Shown in pieces: positions 13,150-25,480 of a DNA stretch of 64,000 nt (its first letter is position 1; the number at the start of each line of letters is the position of its first letter). The stretch comes from Niebla homalea. Its lineage: Eukaryota > Ascomycota > Lecanoromycetes > Lecanorales > Ramalinaceae. The notes below the pieces were generated by a model. The model was not told the origin of the DNA and did no database searches. It worked only from the letters and a program-made list of their open reading frames with translations. The translations under genes and the position numbers were made by a program. The DNA is taken from assembly GCA_019925105.1 (NCBI GenBank), contig JAHGAU010000044.1, forward strand, positions 124,001-188,000, read 5' to 3'.

Positions 13150-16100
13150 GATTATATTATTAAATATCCTTATTAATATATATATTATTATTATTTTATT
13201 TATATGACTTTATTAACCGATATAATATCGTTTTTTATATTACTCTCCGGTATTTATAGCCTTTTTAGTTTTTTATTAAGTATAATTTTCCCGCCGTTAC
13301 TTTTTATTCCCGGGTCGGCGGTGAGGTTTCTTAATTAAGTTTTTAATTATTTTATTTATTTCCTTAATTAAATTAAATTATAATAATAAACCCGTAATTA
13401 TTATAAATTTAATAGCCGTTTTAATACCTTTTTTATTAATAAATATTTAACGATAATTATTAATCCTTACCCTTTTAATTAACCCCGGTTTAAGTTCCTT
13501 AAATAATAAATAAAAAATTAATATATATACAGCGTCTTACTTCCGTTATTTATACTTATAATTGACGTTAATCCGGTTATTAATATATACGATAAAAAGA
13601 AAATAGGTTAAGCCGTTTTTATTTATCCGGAATTAAATTATTAACGCGTTATTATCTTTCCTTATAATCCTATAATACCGGAGATATTTATTAATAACTT
13701 TATCGTTATTTAAAGCCGGGTATTATTGCCCTTAAGGAATTAATTCTTTATATTTACGTTAACGTTTTATTTATTTTTTTTTAATTTATAAAGTAATTAT
13801 TATTAATTTTACTTTTACGACTTTCTTTTCCTCCGCCGTTTTTATTTCCGGTAAGAGTCCGTATATTTTTACGTTAACTTCTTAAACGTAAGTTAAATCG
13901 ATTTCTTTTTTAACTTATTTTAATTTAATTTTTATAAAAAGGGTAAGTACCGCTTTTTTATATTTTTTTATCCGCGGCCTTTTATAGTTTTAGCGAATAC
14001 GTTTATTTTTTATTAACGTAATTAAGTTTATACCCTTTTTAAGTTTTATTTAAGTAACTATTTAATTAAAGGCTAACTTTATTAATAATATAAAAACCTC
14101 GGATTTTAATATTAAGACGGGAATCGTTTTATATACTTTATTTATTATTTTTAAATATCGGTTTTAAACCTTTTATAATTACTGGACGGGCTTTTTTTTA
14201 TATTTAGGCGTGTTTTCGGGTACGTATTAAATAATTACCGCGTATATTATTATAAGCTTTATAACCGCTTAATAAACGGTTTTAGCCTTCTGTAAAGTAG
14301 CTTTTTACGTTAATACCGTAAGGTAAATAAGGTCCTTTTTTTATGAAATTATCTTCTTTTAAACCTTTCTTATATAATCTTTTTAATTTAATTTCTTATT
14401 AATTTATAAATTAAATATTTTAATATTAACCTCCGGTTTTATTATTATATTATTTAAGTTTACCGTAATTATTATATTATATAACTTTAAGCTTTTTATT
14501 ATATAAATAAGCTTATACTTATATAGGGTAAACTGGGTTTTATATATTTTTATTTATCGTAAATAAACTTTATAAGCTTATTTTAATTTTAAATAATTCA
14601 TATAAATAAATATATTATAAGTTAAAAAATAAATATCGTTAATAAAGCCTTTTATTTAAACTTTTTATTTTAGTTTTATTAAGTTTTTAATAAATAAGCT
14701 ATTAAAGAATAAAAATAAGATTAAAGAAATAAATAATTTTTAGGGAATTTTTATTATTACGGGCTTTATTGTATTTATCTTTTATCTTAAGTTAATTAAC
14801 GTTATTTAATTACTTAAGAAACTTTCTATTTAATTTATAAAGAAAAGTAAAACCCCTTTTTTCTGTAAATTATATAATAACCTTTAATAATTTACTTTAT
14901 TAAACGCCCCTATAATATTTAAAGAAAAAAGATTTATAACGTATTTCTTTTTATAATTTTATACCGTATATACGTTATTAATTAAGCCTTTAAGAACTAT
15001 TTCCGTTAACTATTTTCTTTTTATTTTTATTTATTAATTAAAGAGTAACCTATATTCTTTTACATAATTACTTAGAATCTTTATAATTACCGTTTTTAAA
15101 GCCTTTTTTAACGTATAAAGGAATATTATAAATTTATATAACTTTACTTTTAAGTAATTTAACTTAATTAACTTCTTAAAGATAATTATTTTAATTTCCT
15201 TAAATTTATAAGGGTAATAATTTATATTAAAATAGGCTTAAAATAAGTAAATAAAAACCTTTCCGAATAACGATATTACTATAAATAAAAACTTATTTAA
15301 TATACCGTTAAGTCCGGGGACTTTATTTTTCTTTAATTTATTAATTGCTTTAATTATTATCTCTTAAGTTATTACCTTACTTATTATTATTAATTTAAAA
15401 TATATAGTATTATTAATATCTATTAAGTTAACTTTTAATAACGGGGGAAAGAACGCCTTTTTAAGGGTTTTAATTTTGCCGTTAAAGATATCCATTACCG
15501 TACCGTTTAATCTTTTTAAGGGTAAAAACTTAAAAATAAAAATAAATTTCTTACTTTATTCTTTATTATATTTTATTAACTTTTAAATATTATAAAAAGA
15601 AACCGCCGAGTTATATATTATAGCCCGGAAGTATATTTATTTAATTTTCCGGATAATTTTTTTTTTAAGCTTCCTTTAACCGTTAAAGCGTTTTTTAGTT
15701 TTTATATCTAATAATTTATTTTATAAACACTTTTATTTTTATAATCATTTTTATATATTTTTCGTTTTAATAAGTTTTAACTTTTTTAAACAGCTTTATT
15801 ATTAAGATTATTACGTTAATTATTTTATTTAAAGCCTTTATTACCCGTATTATAAAACGGTCGATTTATTTTTTATTATCGAATTAAAGGAGCTCCGTTA
15901 ATTAAGATATTATTTTTATTACTTTTATAAATACCTTAGCTTTTTTAACCGTCTTTTATATTCGTTTAAACGGTAAAAACGGAGTTATATTAACGGATTA
16001 ATTTAAGGTTATTTATATCGGGACGTAATTTAAACCGTATTTTAGGTTTTCTTAAGGTCCGTATATTATAATCGAATTAATAATACTTTCTGAATTAAAT

Positions 16101-17000
16101 ATTAAGTTAATTATAATTTTAAGTTTATAACTTTTTATATAATAGCTTTTTTAACGTTAATAATATAAAATTAAACCCTATAATAATTATTAATAGCTCC
16201 TTAAATTTAATATAATTAATTATATAACCTTCTTTATTTTATTAAATATAATAAAAATTAAAGTTCTTTATTAAAAAGTACTTATTAAATACGGCTATAA
16301 AATCTTTAAATAATAAGATTATAAAGGATTTCTTCTTATTAATAAATAACGGATTATATATATTATAAATATTTAAATTACTTTTAATATTTCCTTCTTA
16401 TATAATCCGGAGCGTATATAGGTTCTTTTTATAATAAATAACGTTTTAGCTATTTATATTTAACTTCTTATTAATAAAGAAATACGTTTATATTATTTCA
16501 TTACTTTTAAAAATTAAATAAAAATTATTTTCCAAATTAATTAAAGAATAAGTATACGGATTATACGGCGGCTTCTATATTATTATAATATCGATATCCT
16601 TTATTTCTTTAAATTTAAATATTAATATTATAATTTTAATTATTTCCTTATATACGTTATATTATATTACTTTTAAAAGCGTAAATATATTAAATATTAA
16701 TATCCGTTAGGCTTTTTTTATTAATTTTTATTTATATAAACGGTTTCTTTTTAAGGTTAAACGTTATTTATCTTAATTTTCTTATTATAATAATAATCCC
16801 GGTTAAGTAATCAGCCTTAAGGATTAATATCGCTATAAGTTGTTTTTTCTTTACGTTATTAATTACCGCGTTTTATCCTTTTTTATTTAATAAGCTCCGT
16901 TTATATTTTAGAATCGTTTTTAATTATTTTATTAATTTAAGTTTATATAAGTTATAACGTTAAACCTTAATTATTATCCTAATTTCTTTATATTAAGTTT
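13150..17000 (-). pseudogene. LINE ORF2 relic: endonuclease, RT, zinc knuckle
   Basis: Read leftwards on the minus strand. An apurinic-type endonuclease region lies at about 17000-15900, identified by position and by similarity to the LINE pieces at 25900-26322 and 43640-43900. RT then begins with the NKLK-NK-PG-NGI segment near 15300-15350. The catalytic box GFINDIYFLTYN (for GFVDDINILTYS) is at about 14650-14615, followed by the YKLIHI and RKLNWKDYI thumb segments near 14500-14400 and the conserved post-RT segment near 14170. The 3' end carries the C-terminal knuckle region (about 13480-13700). RIP has replaced most Trp and Gln codons, and the catalytic Asp is Asn. Confidence 0.82.
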
Positions 17001-18587
17001 CCTTTATTCTTATTATATATTATAAGTTTTACGTTAAGTAATTATTATTACCGTACGTTATATATTTTAACGTATTTTTTATTAGGCTTTTTTATTATTA
17101 AATCAGCGTATTTATACGTATTATACCCTTTAATATATATTATATATTTTATATTATTAAGGTACTTTATAATAATATATCCGTACTTTTAATATTTAAA
17201 GTATTAATAGATATCCGCCGCCTGGTTTTAAGGTTTTATTAATTTAAGGGATTTACCCTTTATTACCTTTTTATTAAGGATATCGTTATATATTTTTATT
17301 AACGTTATACTTAAGATAACCATAAAGTATTTCTTTATATAATTAAAGGCGTTTAACCTCCTTATTATAAAAAAGAAATTATAATTAATAATTTTTAACT
17401 TAGAATAAAGGATTATATTCTTCTTTTTTATTTATTTTAAAATAGTTTCCTTTTCCTTTCCCGTAAACCTTATTAAGTATATCTTATTTACTATAATAAT
17501 AAAAGATTACCTTAATATTTTTATTATTTTATACCTTTTTTTACTAGCTTATCCCTTTAATTTCTTTAGTTTTTCTTTTATTTTTAATAAAACTATATTA
17601 AGGAGGATATCTTTACTTTATAGTTTACGTATTATAATAATTTATTTTATTAATAGCTTTCTTATTATTTTAAACGTTTTTATTAATTATAACGGGTTCA
17701 TTTTTACCGTTATATTCCTTTTTTCCTCGTTTAATAATTATACGATTATTATTTTCGCCTTTTTTAATACCGCCGTTTTCTTTTTTATTCTTACCTTTTT
17801 TACCGTTAACGCCGGCGCCGTTTTCGCGGTTTTTATTATTTAATTTATCCTTATTCCTTTTTTTTAAAGTTTCCCTTATTGCTTTTTTACTTTATATATA
17901 TCCTTTTTATTTTTTTTCGCTTTTATCCGTTAGCGTTTTTATTATTGCCCCTTAAGCTTTACGTAGCCTTTTTAACTTCCTTAAACTTTTCCCCGTATTT
18001 ACGTAAAAGTCTTTTACTTTCCGTAACCCGATTTATAATATTAACTAGGTTTTTAACGTAATATCCTTTTATATAATTATAAGGAGGCTTTTTAACGTTT
18101 TTATTACTTTTTCCCTTATTGCTTTTCCTTTACGTATTTAACAGTTATTTCTTTTTATAGCTTATTCTTATTTATTTAATATCTTTTTACCTTTTTTTAA
18201 TTTTCTTTTAATTTATATATACTTAATAAAGCCTTTTATGCCTCCGCTTATCCTTTATCCGTCCCTACGTACCGTCCTTATCCCCTCCGCCCTTTATTTA
18301 TTACTTTTAATAATAATATTTTTACGCGTTATACGCGTTCCTTTATATGTATTTTATTAATTATAAGTTTCTTATTCGATTTAAGGCCTTTCTATCTCGT
18401 ATTTATCGCGTTATTTATACGACTTATTATCGTTCTTATTAACCTGGGCCGTTTGCTTTTCCTCCTTTTTTATTTTTATTATTATTCCGCTTCCGCTTAT
18501 CGTATTTAAGGTATTGTTTTTATTATTACTTAAGCTATACACGCGTGCATCATTTCTGACCTCTGGGGTCCCGTTGTTCGTCGCCAT
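17001..18587 (-). pseudogene. LINE ORF1 relic
   Basis: The start ATG at 18587-18585 begins MATNNGTPEVRNDARVYS, intact for about 18 codons. After that RIP stops and AT-rich drift destroy the frame. By family knowledge ORF1 of Tad-like LINEs encodes a gag-like RNA-binding protein; I see basic stretches but no certain zinc knuckle. The same N-terminus, with ATG changed to ATA, recurs at 29638 in the second LINE. An open frame on the opposite strand near 17879-18061 is a shadow. Confidence 0.72.
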
Positions 18588-21289
18588 TTCTCTTCGGAAT
18601 AAAAATCAATAAAATAATATATTATATAACCTTTTATAATAATAAGATTATAATATTAAAGGTTTACTTATTAATATATAAATTAGACGTAATTTAACGG
18701 TTTAAGGAGTTTAAAGCTAAATATAAAGAACTTTTAAATTAAAAGATTAAACGTTTTTGGGCCAATAACGGAAATAAATATACGTTTAAGGCCTTCTTAA
18801 ATTACTTAAAATAATATAGGATTATCTTTAAAGTAATAATACGTAAAAGCTTTAAATAAAATTTAATTAATAAAAGGATTAACCGGGAAATTAATAAAAT
18901 AATTAAGGTTATATAGGCAGCGGGGGGTATATTTAAAAGCTTTTAATTAAAATTAATTTAAATAATAAACTATATAATTATATGGATATTATATATATAA
19001 CTTAAAAAGATAATATTATATTAAGTTTAATATAATAAAAAACCGGACGTATCTTATATATAAACCTTAAAATCGATTATATACGTACGAATTATAGGTT
19101 ATTAAGTTAAGTTTAATAATAAGTTAAAACTATATATTTTAATAAATTTTAATAAAAAAATTAATAAATACTTTAAGGTAATTAATTTATAAGTAAAACG
19201 GTTTAACCTTATAATAAAGAACGTATACGACGTATATATCGAGGAAAAACGGGTAATACCGTTAAATAACTCGGATCGTAAAAAGCCTATTAATTAAATC
19301 TAAAAGCTTAAAAAGGTAAAAAGGCCTTAATAAGACTTTAATTTAAAGGAGAAGTTTAAGAATTACGGTTTAATTAAGACGGATATTATTAATATAAGCT
19401 TTATCCTTATTAAGCGACTTATACGTCCGGCTATAATTAAAGATTTAAAGATTAATTATAATTAAAAGTAAAAGCAATAAATTGAAAACCTAATTAAAGA
19501 TAACCTTAACCTTATATTTCCGGATAAACCGCGGGATATATTATTAAATCCACTTTTTTTTTCGGCTTTATTAACCTATAATAAGAATAAACCATTATAC
19601 CTTTTAACTTTAATATCCCTTAAAATAATTTTAAAATTTATTAAGTTTAAAACCTATAAAGAAGCTATAATAAATAAATATATTTAAATAAATTAGGAGT
19701 TAACGGAAAATAATAAATACGGTTCCCTTAAAAAAAATATTAAAATTTTAATTATACAAAGCTAAATCCCCGCCGGCGTAACGATATTACGAAAACGGTA
19801 AGTTTATACCCTTAAACGTAAAATTAATAATAATATAATTTACTATAAGGCCCGGTGGATAATACGTAACTTTAAATAACGTAAAGGTATCGATTATAAT
19901 AAAACGTTTACCTTAATAATAAAACTTATAAGTTATAAGATTCTCTTTACCTTTATAACGGTTAATAATTAAGATTTAAAATAAATAAATATTAAAATAA
20001 CGTTCTTTTATAATTTTATTAAAGAAGAAATATATATAAAATAATTAAAAGGATAAAAAAAGACCGGTAAGGACGGTAAAAAGCTTTATTATAAGCTTAA
20101 AAAGGGCCTATATAAATTAAAGTAATTATTATAGCTATAATATAATCGTTTCTAAGAGTTTATAACTATATAAGGTTTTAAACTTATCTATACGGATTAT
20201 TACGTATTCCTTTACCCCAAAACCGGTATAATTATAACCATATATATAGATAACGTCTTAATAATTAGTCCGTCCAGGCAAGGGATTCAGGACTTAAAAA
20301 CCGTACTTAATTAGGAATTCTATATATTTAACCTGGGTTTAATAAGTTATTATTTAAGTATTATTATTATTATTTAAAATCAATAAAATTAAACGATCCG
20401 TTTTAATTAAAAAGCTTATATTAAGAAGGTAATATAAAATTACAATTAATAAAAAGCTTATTTAATATATATATTTATATAAATCGATTTTAAGCCGGAA
20501 TTATTATTTAAAAGTTATTAAGTAAAATTAAAGTTTAAATAATAATATTAATCGGCCGTAAGTTTATTAATATATATTATACTTAATATATAACCGGCTA
20601 TAATTTATATTATAATAGTTATTAACCGGTATTCCGTAAATCCGTTTTATTAATATTAATTATATATAAGGTAAATTATACGTTATTTACGGATTATTAT
20701 ATACTTTTAGTTAATATATAAGGGTAAACTTAAGACTTTTAATAAATATATCGACTCCAATTTTACGGCCGATTTTATTTATAGGTTAATTTTAAGCTAC
20801 CTTTTTAATGTAAAGAATATATTAATTTATTAATCTTTAAAAAGGTAATTAATTATAACGTTATTTACTTATAAAGTCGAATATACAGGATAAATATAAG
20901 TTATTAAAAAAGCAATCTAATTAAAGGACTTATTAAAGTAAATATAATCCAATAAATCTGAATATATATTTACTATTATAATTTATAATAATAATTAAAA
21001 GGTTATCGTATTAATTAAAAACCCGGTATATTACGTAAAAATAAAGCATATAAGCATTTAACTATATTAACTACGGGAATAACTTAAGCTTAATACCGTT
21101 AATCTTAAGTATATCTATATTACGGAGTAGGTAGTTAACGGGTTAATAAAGGCCTTATTTATTAAGATTTTTATATAGTTTAGACGGGCGTTAAGCCTTA
21201 AGGAGCCATTATATTGACAGTTTAAGGACCGTATACTTACCGACGGCGGACCTGATAATAAGCCGGGTAATAAGTAATGGGTAAATGGT

Positions 21290-21362
21290 AGCTATATAGG
21301 GGAGCTAACCACTTATTAACCAGGGGAGCTAGCCACTTAACAACCAGGGGAGCTATTTAGTA
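21290..21362 (+). repeat. Tandem 25-26 bp GGGGAGCTA repeats near the Copia-A 3' end
   Basis: Three degenerate units of CCAGGGGAGCTAGCCACTTA type lie between RNase H and the 3' LTR. The other Copia-A copies carry the same region in expanded, mutated form (38990-39160 plus; about 52340-52480 minus). Each unit resembles a polypurine tract (AGGGGAGC), so extra tracts for plus-strand priming are possible. Confidence 0.75.
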
Positions 21363-21466
21363 AACACGGTAACTGGACTCTTATATAAAAGGATATAACG
21401 TTAAGGCTATAAAGAAGCTATTCAGTAAGTAAGATTTACGGGCTATATATAAAGTTTAAAGGGGAA

Positions 21467-21628
21467 TATTAAATATACAGAATTATTACTTAAAAGATTA
21501 CGTAACGCGGATCAGATTAGATAAAGCGGACGTACTAAACTTAAGTAAAATAGCGGCATATAGCCTTGCACATAGTCTCACTTTGTGCATAGTAATAATC
21601 AAGCAACTTACACCTCTCAATTTCAACA
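21467..21628 (+). repeat. Copia-A copy 2 3' LTR (162 bp)
   Basis: It starts TATTAAATATACAG and ends TTTCAACA, preceded by the purine tract AAAGGGGAA. It matches the other LTRs throughout. Its right half keeps more G+C than the 5' LTR copy. The target duplication TTAAG follows at 21629-21633. Confidence 0.92.
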
Positions 21629-21638
21629 TTAAGGTGTT

Positions 21639-21792
21639 TGTTTTGAAATGTGAGGTATAAGTTACTTGATTATTTCCTATGTACAGAAGTGCGACTAAGT
21701 ACTCCTGAATCCCGGCTACCCCAATCGGGTCTAACTTCGGATCATATTTAATCTACCTGAGTGCCGGGTAACTAATATGAGTACTTTTAATA
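21639..21792 (-). repeat. Copia-B 3' LTR (about 154 bp), low mutation
   Basis: It begins TGTTTTGAAATGTGAGGTAT and ends TTTTAATA (for TTTTAACA) on the plus strand. The first ~40 bases (GAGGTATAAGTTACTTGATTATT) are clearly related to the Copia-A LTR; the rest is divergent. No second LTR of this family is present, so length and ends are judged from the TG/CA-type ends and the adjacent purine tract. Confidence 0.75.
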
Positions 21793-21927
21793 CTCCCCTT
21801 CGAGCTTTTGGTATATATTACCTATATATTTATCTATTTATAATACCATATTCCATCACTTTATTTAAGCTTTAGTCTTTATATAACGTATACCCATTTA
21901 AGTGATATTTTTCTACAAGCTGTTAAA

Positions 21928-22130
21928 GCTCCCCTATAGCGGTGGTCTTTGCTCCCCTATAGTAATGGTCTTTTACTCCCCTATAACAGTAGTCCCTTCG
22001 CGGTGAAATACTTTGGAAGATTATACTTATAGCTTTAAATCATAAAGCCGGCGTGGCGATAGCGAGTAAAATACCTTAGAAGATTATACTTATAGCCCTA
22101 AATCATAAAGCCGGCATAGCGATAGCGAGC
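21928..22130. repeat. Two tandem repeats in the Copia-B 3' region
   Basis: First come three ~24-bp units of CTCCCCTATAGYRGTGGTCTT type (21928-21999), the inverted counterpart of the GGGGAG units in Copia-A. Then a 63-bp duplication (22007-22067 and 22070-22130) has AAGATTATACTTATAGC and GGCGATAGCGAG in both copies. Both keep normal G+C. Next to them at 22155-22225 is a GC-rich stretch rich in CCCCGG and CCGGGG. Confidence 0.85.
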
Positions 22131-22229
22131 TCTACTGCATCGTAAATTATCCTTTAATAACCCCCCGGGGTACGTGATTTCGTCCGGGTACGCTCCGGGG
22201 TAGGTGTCGTTTTTTACGATTTACCCCCC

Positions 22230-25200
22230 TTTTAAAATATTTTTTTAACCTTCTTGCCTTATATATTAAATTTATATTAATAACGTATTCTTAGGTTCCT
22301 TAAGATTAATAATAACCTCCTTATAAGTAATTGGGAACTCCCCTTATAAGTGGCTTAAAGCTTACCCTAAGTAACTTAAAGATAAAGCTATAAGGTTATT
22401 AATATTATTAACGAGGCTTTAATTAATATAAGGACGTTCCGGGGGTACTTTAAGGTTAAGTACCTTACGGAACCCTTTAAAGGGTTAATATAATAAAGGC
22501 TTTATTAAGCCGTCAACGATTTATTTATACGTCAGGATATACATTAAATTTACCCGGTTATCCTTTATAACTTCTTAAAGTTAATATTATTAAATATTTA
22601 TATATTTAATTTAAGTATAAAATACGGGATTCTTAATAAAAGTTATAATACTTTAATTATTTCTATAAATAATAATAATAGGAAGGTTCCCGGCTTAATA
22701 CGGTTTAATTTTACTTAAAAACTACTTAAGCTATAAGGTTTCTTTAATTATTTATATTTATTTTATATATTCCGCTTTATAAATAAAAAGGGTAATTATA
22801 GCTTAATACTTAAATTATTAATTAATCATAATACTTCCTATATTAAATATATAGCCCGTAATAAACCTCCGGATTAAATTTATAATAAAATCGGAATTAA
22901 TATAACCATTAAAAGCTTTTAATTTACCTTTATATACCAGTTAAAAAATAACGGTAATACGGAGGTAACGTAAAATTTATTTTATTAACTTTTAATAATA
23001 TTTAATAAGATTTAAAATATATTGGTTAATTATTAAAACGGAATAAGTAATATTTAAGTAATTTTTAAATATAATATATATTAAAGAGCTTATGGCCGAT
23101 TAATATTTCTTACGGAAAATCGGGTTAACTTTATAATCTTTAAGTATGGGCTCCGGCTTATATTTCGGCTTTATAGGGATATATATAAGTATAATATCCT
23201 ATTATTTATATTCTTTAACGATTTTTTTTATATAAACCTTTAAATTAAATCGGAATATTTTATTTTAACGGTTTTTTATAATTATTATACTTAAGTAATA
23301 ATAAATTAACCTTAAATTAAATATATAGAATTAATTATTAAGCGCCTTTTTTAAGGTTATAATACCTTCTTTAAATGGGTTAATAATTAAAATATTATTT
23401 ACGTAAAAAGCCATAATCGTTTTATCTTTAAAATATATAAATACGTAATAATCTATAAGTATCGGCTTAAACTTTTACTTCTTTATAAAAATAAAAAATA
23501 ATAATATCATAATTAAGGGGATTATTTTGATCCGTAAAGGGCTTTATTAAGTTTATAATATATATCGGTATCCTTTTCTTAACTATAAGGTTACTTTATA
23601 TAAACTTCTTTTTTAATTAAGTTATAAAGAAAGGCCGTCTTTATATTTATTTATTCTAGGTTTTAATTATTGACCGCCGTTAATATAAAAAGTACCTTAT
23701 AATTTATAGGTTTAATTATTAAAGCGAAAGTTTTATTATAATTAATGCCTTCCTGTTACTTATAGTTACGGATTATTTAACGGGCCTTATACCGAATAAT
23801 TAAACCGTTAACGCCTTTCTTAAGAGCATAGACCTATTATCCCTTTAAAATAATTACCTTATGCTTAAGGGTATCGTATACTTAAGTATTAATATTTATA
23901 TACCATTTTTAATATAAAAGCCGTATTCGTCCTTTTCCGTTAATTATTAATCTATTTTATAATAAATATCTTTTATAGCTTCTTAATAGGGTTTTGGTTT
24001 AAATAATTCCGGCTTATTCTTAAATAATATTAACGCTAAATAATAAATATCCTTTTCTTTATCCGAGATAATTATATTAATAAAAATAAATAATAAGTTT
24101 AAGGATATATCCCGGAGCTTTAAGTACTTAGGAATTTCGAGCTTAAAGTTGCCTTAAAGGATAATTTTAATTTCCTCCCGCAATTTATTAAATTGCTGCT
24201 TATCTTAATCCGAAGGTTATTAAATTTAAGGGTAATCTCCTTATTCTTTAGCCGGGGGTATATTATTTATTAGTATGTCATTTAGGATATTATTAATAAA
24301 TACGTTATTATAAACTTAATTTTCGTAATTTTCCCTTAAAGTAAAGACTTATTAAGGCTATATATCCTTTTTTAAAGGTTAAATCTTCTCCTTTAAGGTA
24401 TTTTTATCGGAGTTATTTAGCGGAGTAATTTTCCGATTCCTTAACATAGATATTAAAGAAACGTTTTATTTTTTCATTAAAAGTCCGCGTTTGGGGGTTA
24501 AAGACCCGGTATATCTTAAGAATCTTATTATCGTAACCCAGGAGTATAAATAAATCGGCCTTCTTATTTAAAGAGGTCCGATATTTTATAATCTTAACCT
24601 ATATTAATAACCCAATTATTCGTAAGTATAATAAGTCTGGTTCTTAATTATATTACGCTTAATATAAGGTAATCTTCCCTTTTAAATTGGACGTAAATTC
24701 TTTTATAATAAGGTAATTAATAGTTATAACGATTTCCGGCTATAAATTCTTGGGTAAATTTATATTATAGATTATTATACGGGTCCGCTTTTTAATTTCC
24801 CGGTTAAATCTTTCACTTATAGGGTTTTATTCGGGGTTATTTTATACCGTTAATTCATAAATAATACTATAGTTTTTAAAGTAATCTTAAAAGTTCTTTA
24901 ATATATATTTACCCCTATTATTTACCCGTAAGCGCCTGATTTTCCGGTTAACAGTTTCATATTTAATTTAAAACTACTTGAATTTACGGGCTACGTCCGA
25001 CTTATAAATTATTAAGTGGACTTCTAATATATAAATAAAGTCGTCCCGGAAAGTAATAAAATATTTAATTATATTAAAGCCTTATGTAAGGTTGGGGCAG
25101 TGCAGATGTATAAAGGAGCGGAAGAGCAACGAGCCTGGGGACAGCCCCTATAAGGACACGGTCGTAATATTACGGATTTTCTTGGGGGAGTTAAAATATA

Positions 25201-25480
25201 AGAAGTATACGAATAGATTACCACTCTTTAAACGGCCGTTAATATCCTTTACCTTAGGGGATAGAGGGTAAAGGCCTGGTGGACGCCGGTTTTTACCCTG
25301 ACGTTATAAGTATTAAGTTTTTACGGTTATTAATAAAGCTAAAAGGCCGCGTATTAAGGAACGCCGGAATTAGCTTAACTAGACCCGTAGTATAAATCAA
25401 TCAATCAATCAATCAATATTAAAGCCTACCTACCGGATTAATAAGCCCCGTAACGTTTAAGTAAATAAGCTTTAACGGAA
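22230..25480 (-). pseudogene. Copia-B pol relic: RNase H, RT, integrase
   Basis: Minus strand. The RT box at 23385-23430 reads MAFYVNNILIIN; downstream (leftwards) come FYIFNLRLIYYYLSIIII and a KIFRFNLK segment, the standard copia motor region. Integrase reads YFI-FRDDFIYI and LRVNNRGKYI at about 24880-25050, with the catalytic-type spacing of copia integrase. The active-site Asp residues of the YxDD box are both Asn, and stops are frequent. The LINE insertion at 25082 falls between integrase blocks. Confidence 0.82.
25082..25415 (+). mobile_element. 5'-truncated LINE, 334 bp, young
   Basis: An 11-bp target duplication ATATTAAAGCC (25071-25081 and 25416-25426) bounds it exactly. It ends in (ATCA)n at 25395-25415 and matches the last ~330 bp of the LINE 3' region. 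G+C is far higher than in the surrounding Copia-B, so it is probably younger or was little mutated. It has no coding capacity. Confidence 0.92.

Larger units (their letters stand above)
12831..18609 (-). mobile_element. Full-length Tad-like LINE (5.78 kb)
   Basis: Non-LTR retrotransposon on the minus strand inserted in the Copia-A integrase. The target duplication TAAAATAATAT lies at 12820-12830 and 18610-18620, and the Copia sequence reads on across it as in the uninterrupted copy at 34900-34960. The 5' end is at 18609, with an ORF1 start (ATG at 18587-18585) about 20 bases in; the 3' end is the TCAA-type tail at 12831-12847. Between them are ORF1, an endonuclease-RT ORF2 and a 3' region shared by all truncated copies. 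It is heavily RIP-mutated except for the first ~60 bases of ORF1. Confidence 0.92.
12481..21230 (+). pseudogene. Copia-A pol relic: integrase, RT, RNase H (split by LINE)
   Basis: The GAG-pre-integrase and integrase start read MDLKRKYY...YYTYYITGRLY and LIYTDFL-INP up to 12819, then resume after the LINE at 18621 (FKEFKAKY, RFWANNGNKYT for the copia SDNG-E-T block). Reverse transcriptase follows: YKARWI..FK at about 19840-19880, IKITFFY (for D-KTAFL) near 19990, GLYKLK near 20110, and TIYIDNVLIISPSRQGIQDL at 20237-20290, the YxDD box with its second Asp changed to Asn. RNase H lies at about 20750-21200. Stops are TAA/TAG/TGA at expected Gln and Trp positions. It is one of the clearest RT readings in the window. 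Confidence 0.88.
8478..21628 (+). mobile_element. Copia-A copy 2, complete, split by two LINEs
   Basis: A complete Ty1/Copia element about 6.0 kb long without insertions. The 5-bp target duplication TTAAG lies at 8473-8477 and 21629-21633. The 5' LTR (8478-8617 plus 9964-9985, 162 bp) is split by a truncated LINE. A primer binding site at 9986 is followed by gag, protease, integrase (split by a complete LINE at 12831-18609), reverse transcriptase, RNase H, a purine tract (AAAGGGGAA) and a 162-bp 3' LTR. The order PR-IN-RT-RH is diagnostic of Copia. All frames are broken by RIP-type stops. It inserted at the junction of Copia-D and Copia-B. Confidence 0.93.

Noticed and set aside
17879..18061. 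Plus-strand 60-codon frame rich in Phe and Leu
   Set aside because: It is the antisense shadow of LINE ORF1.
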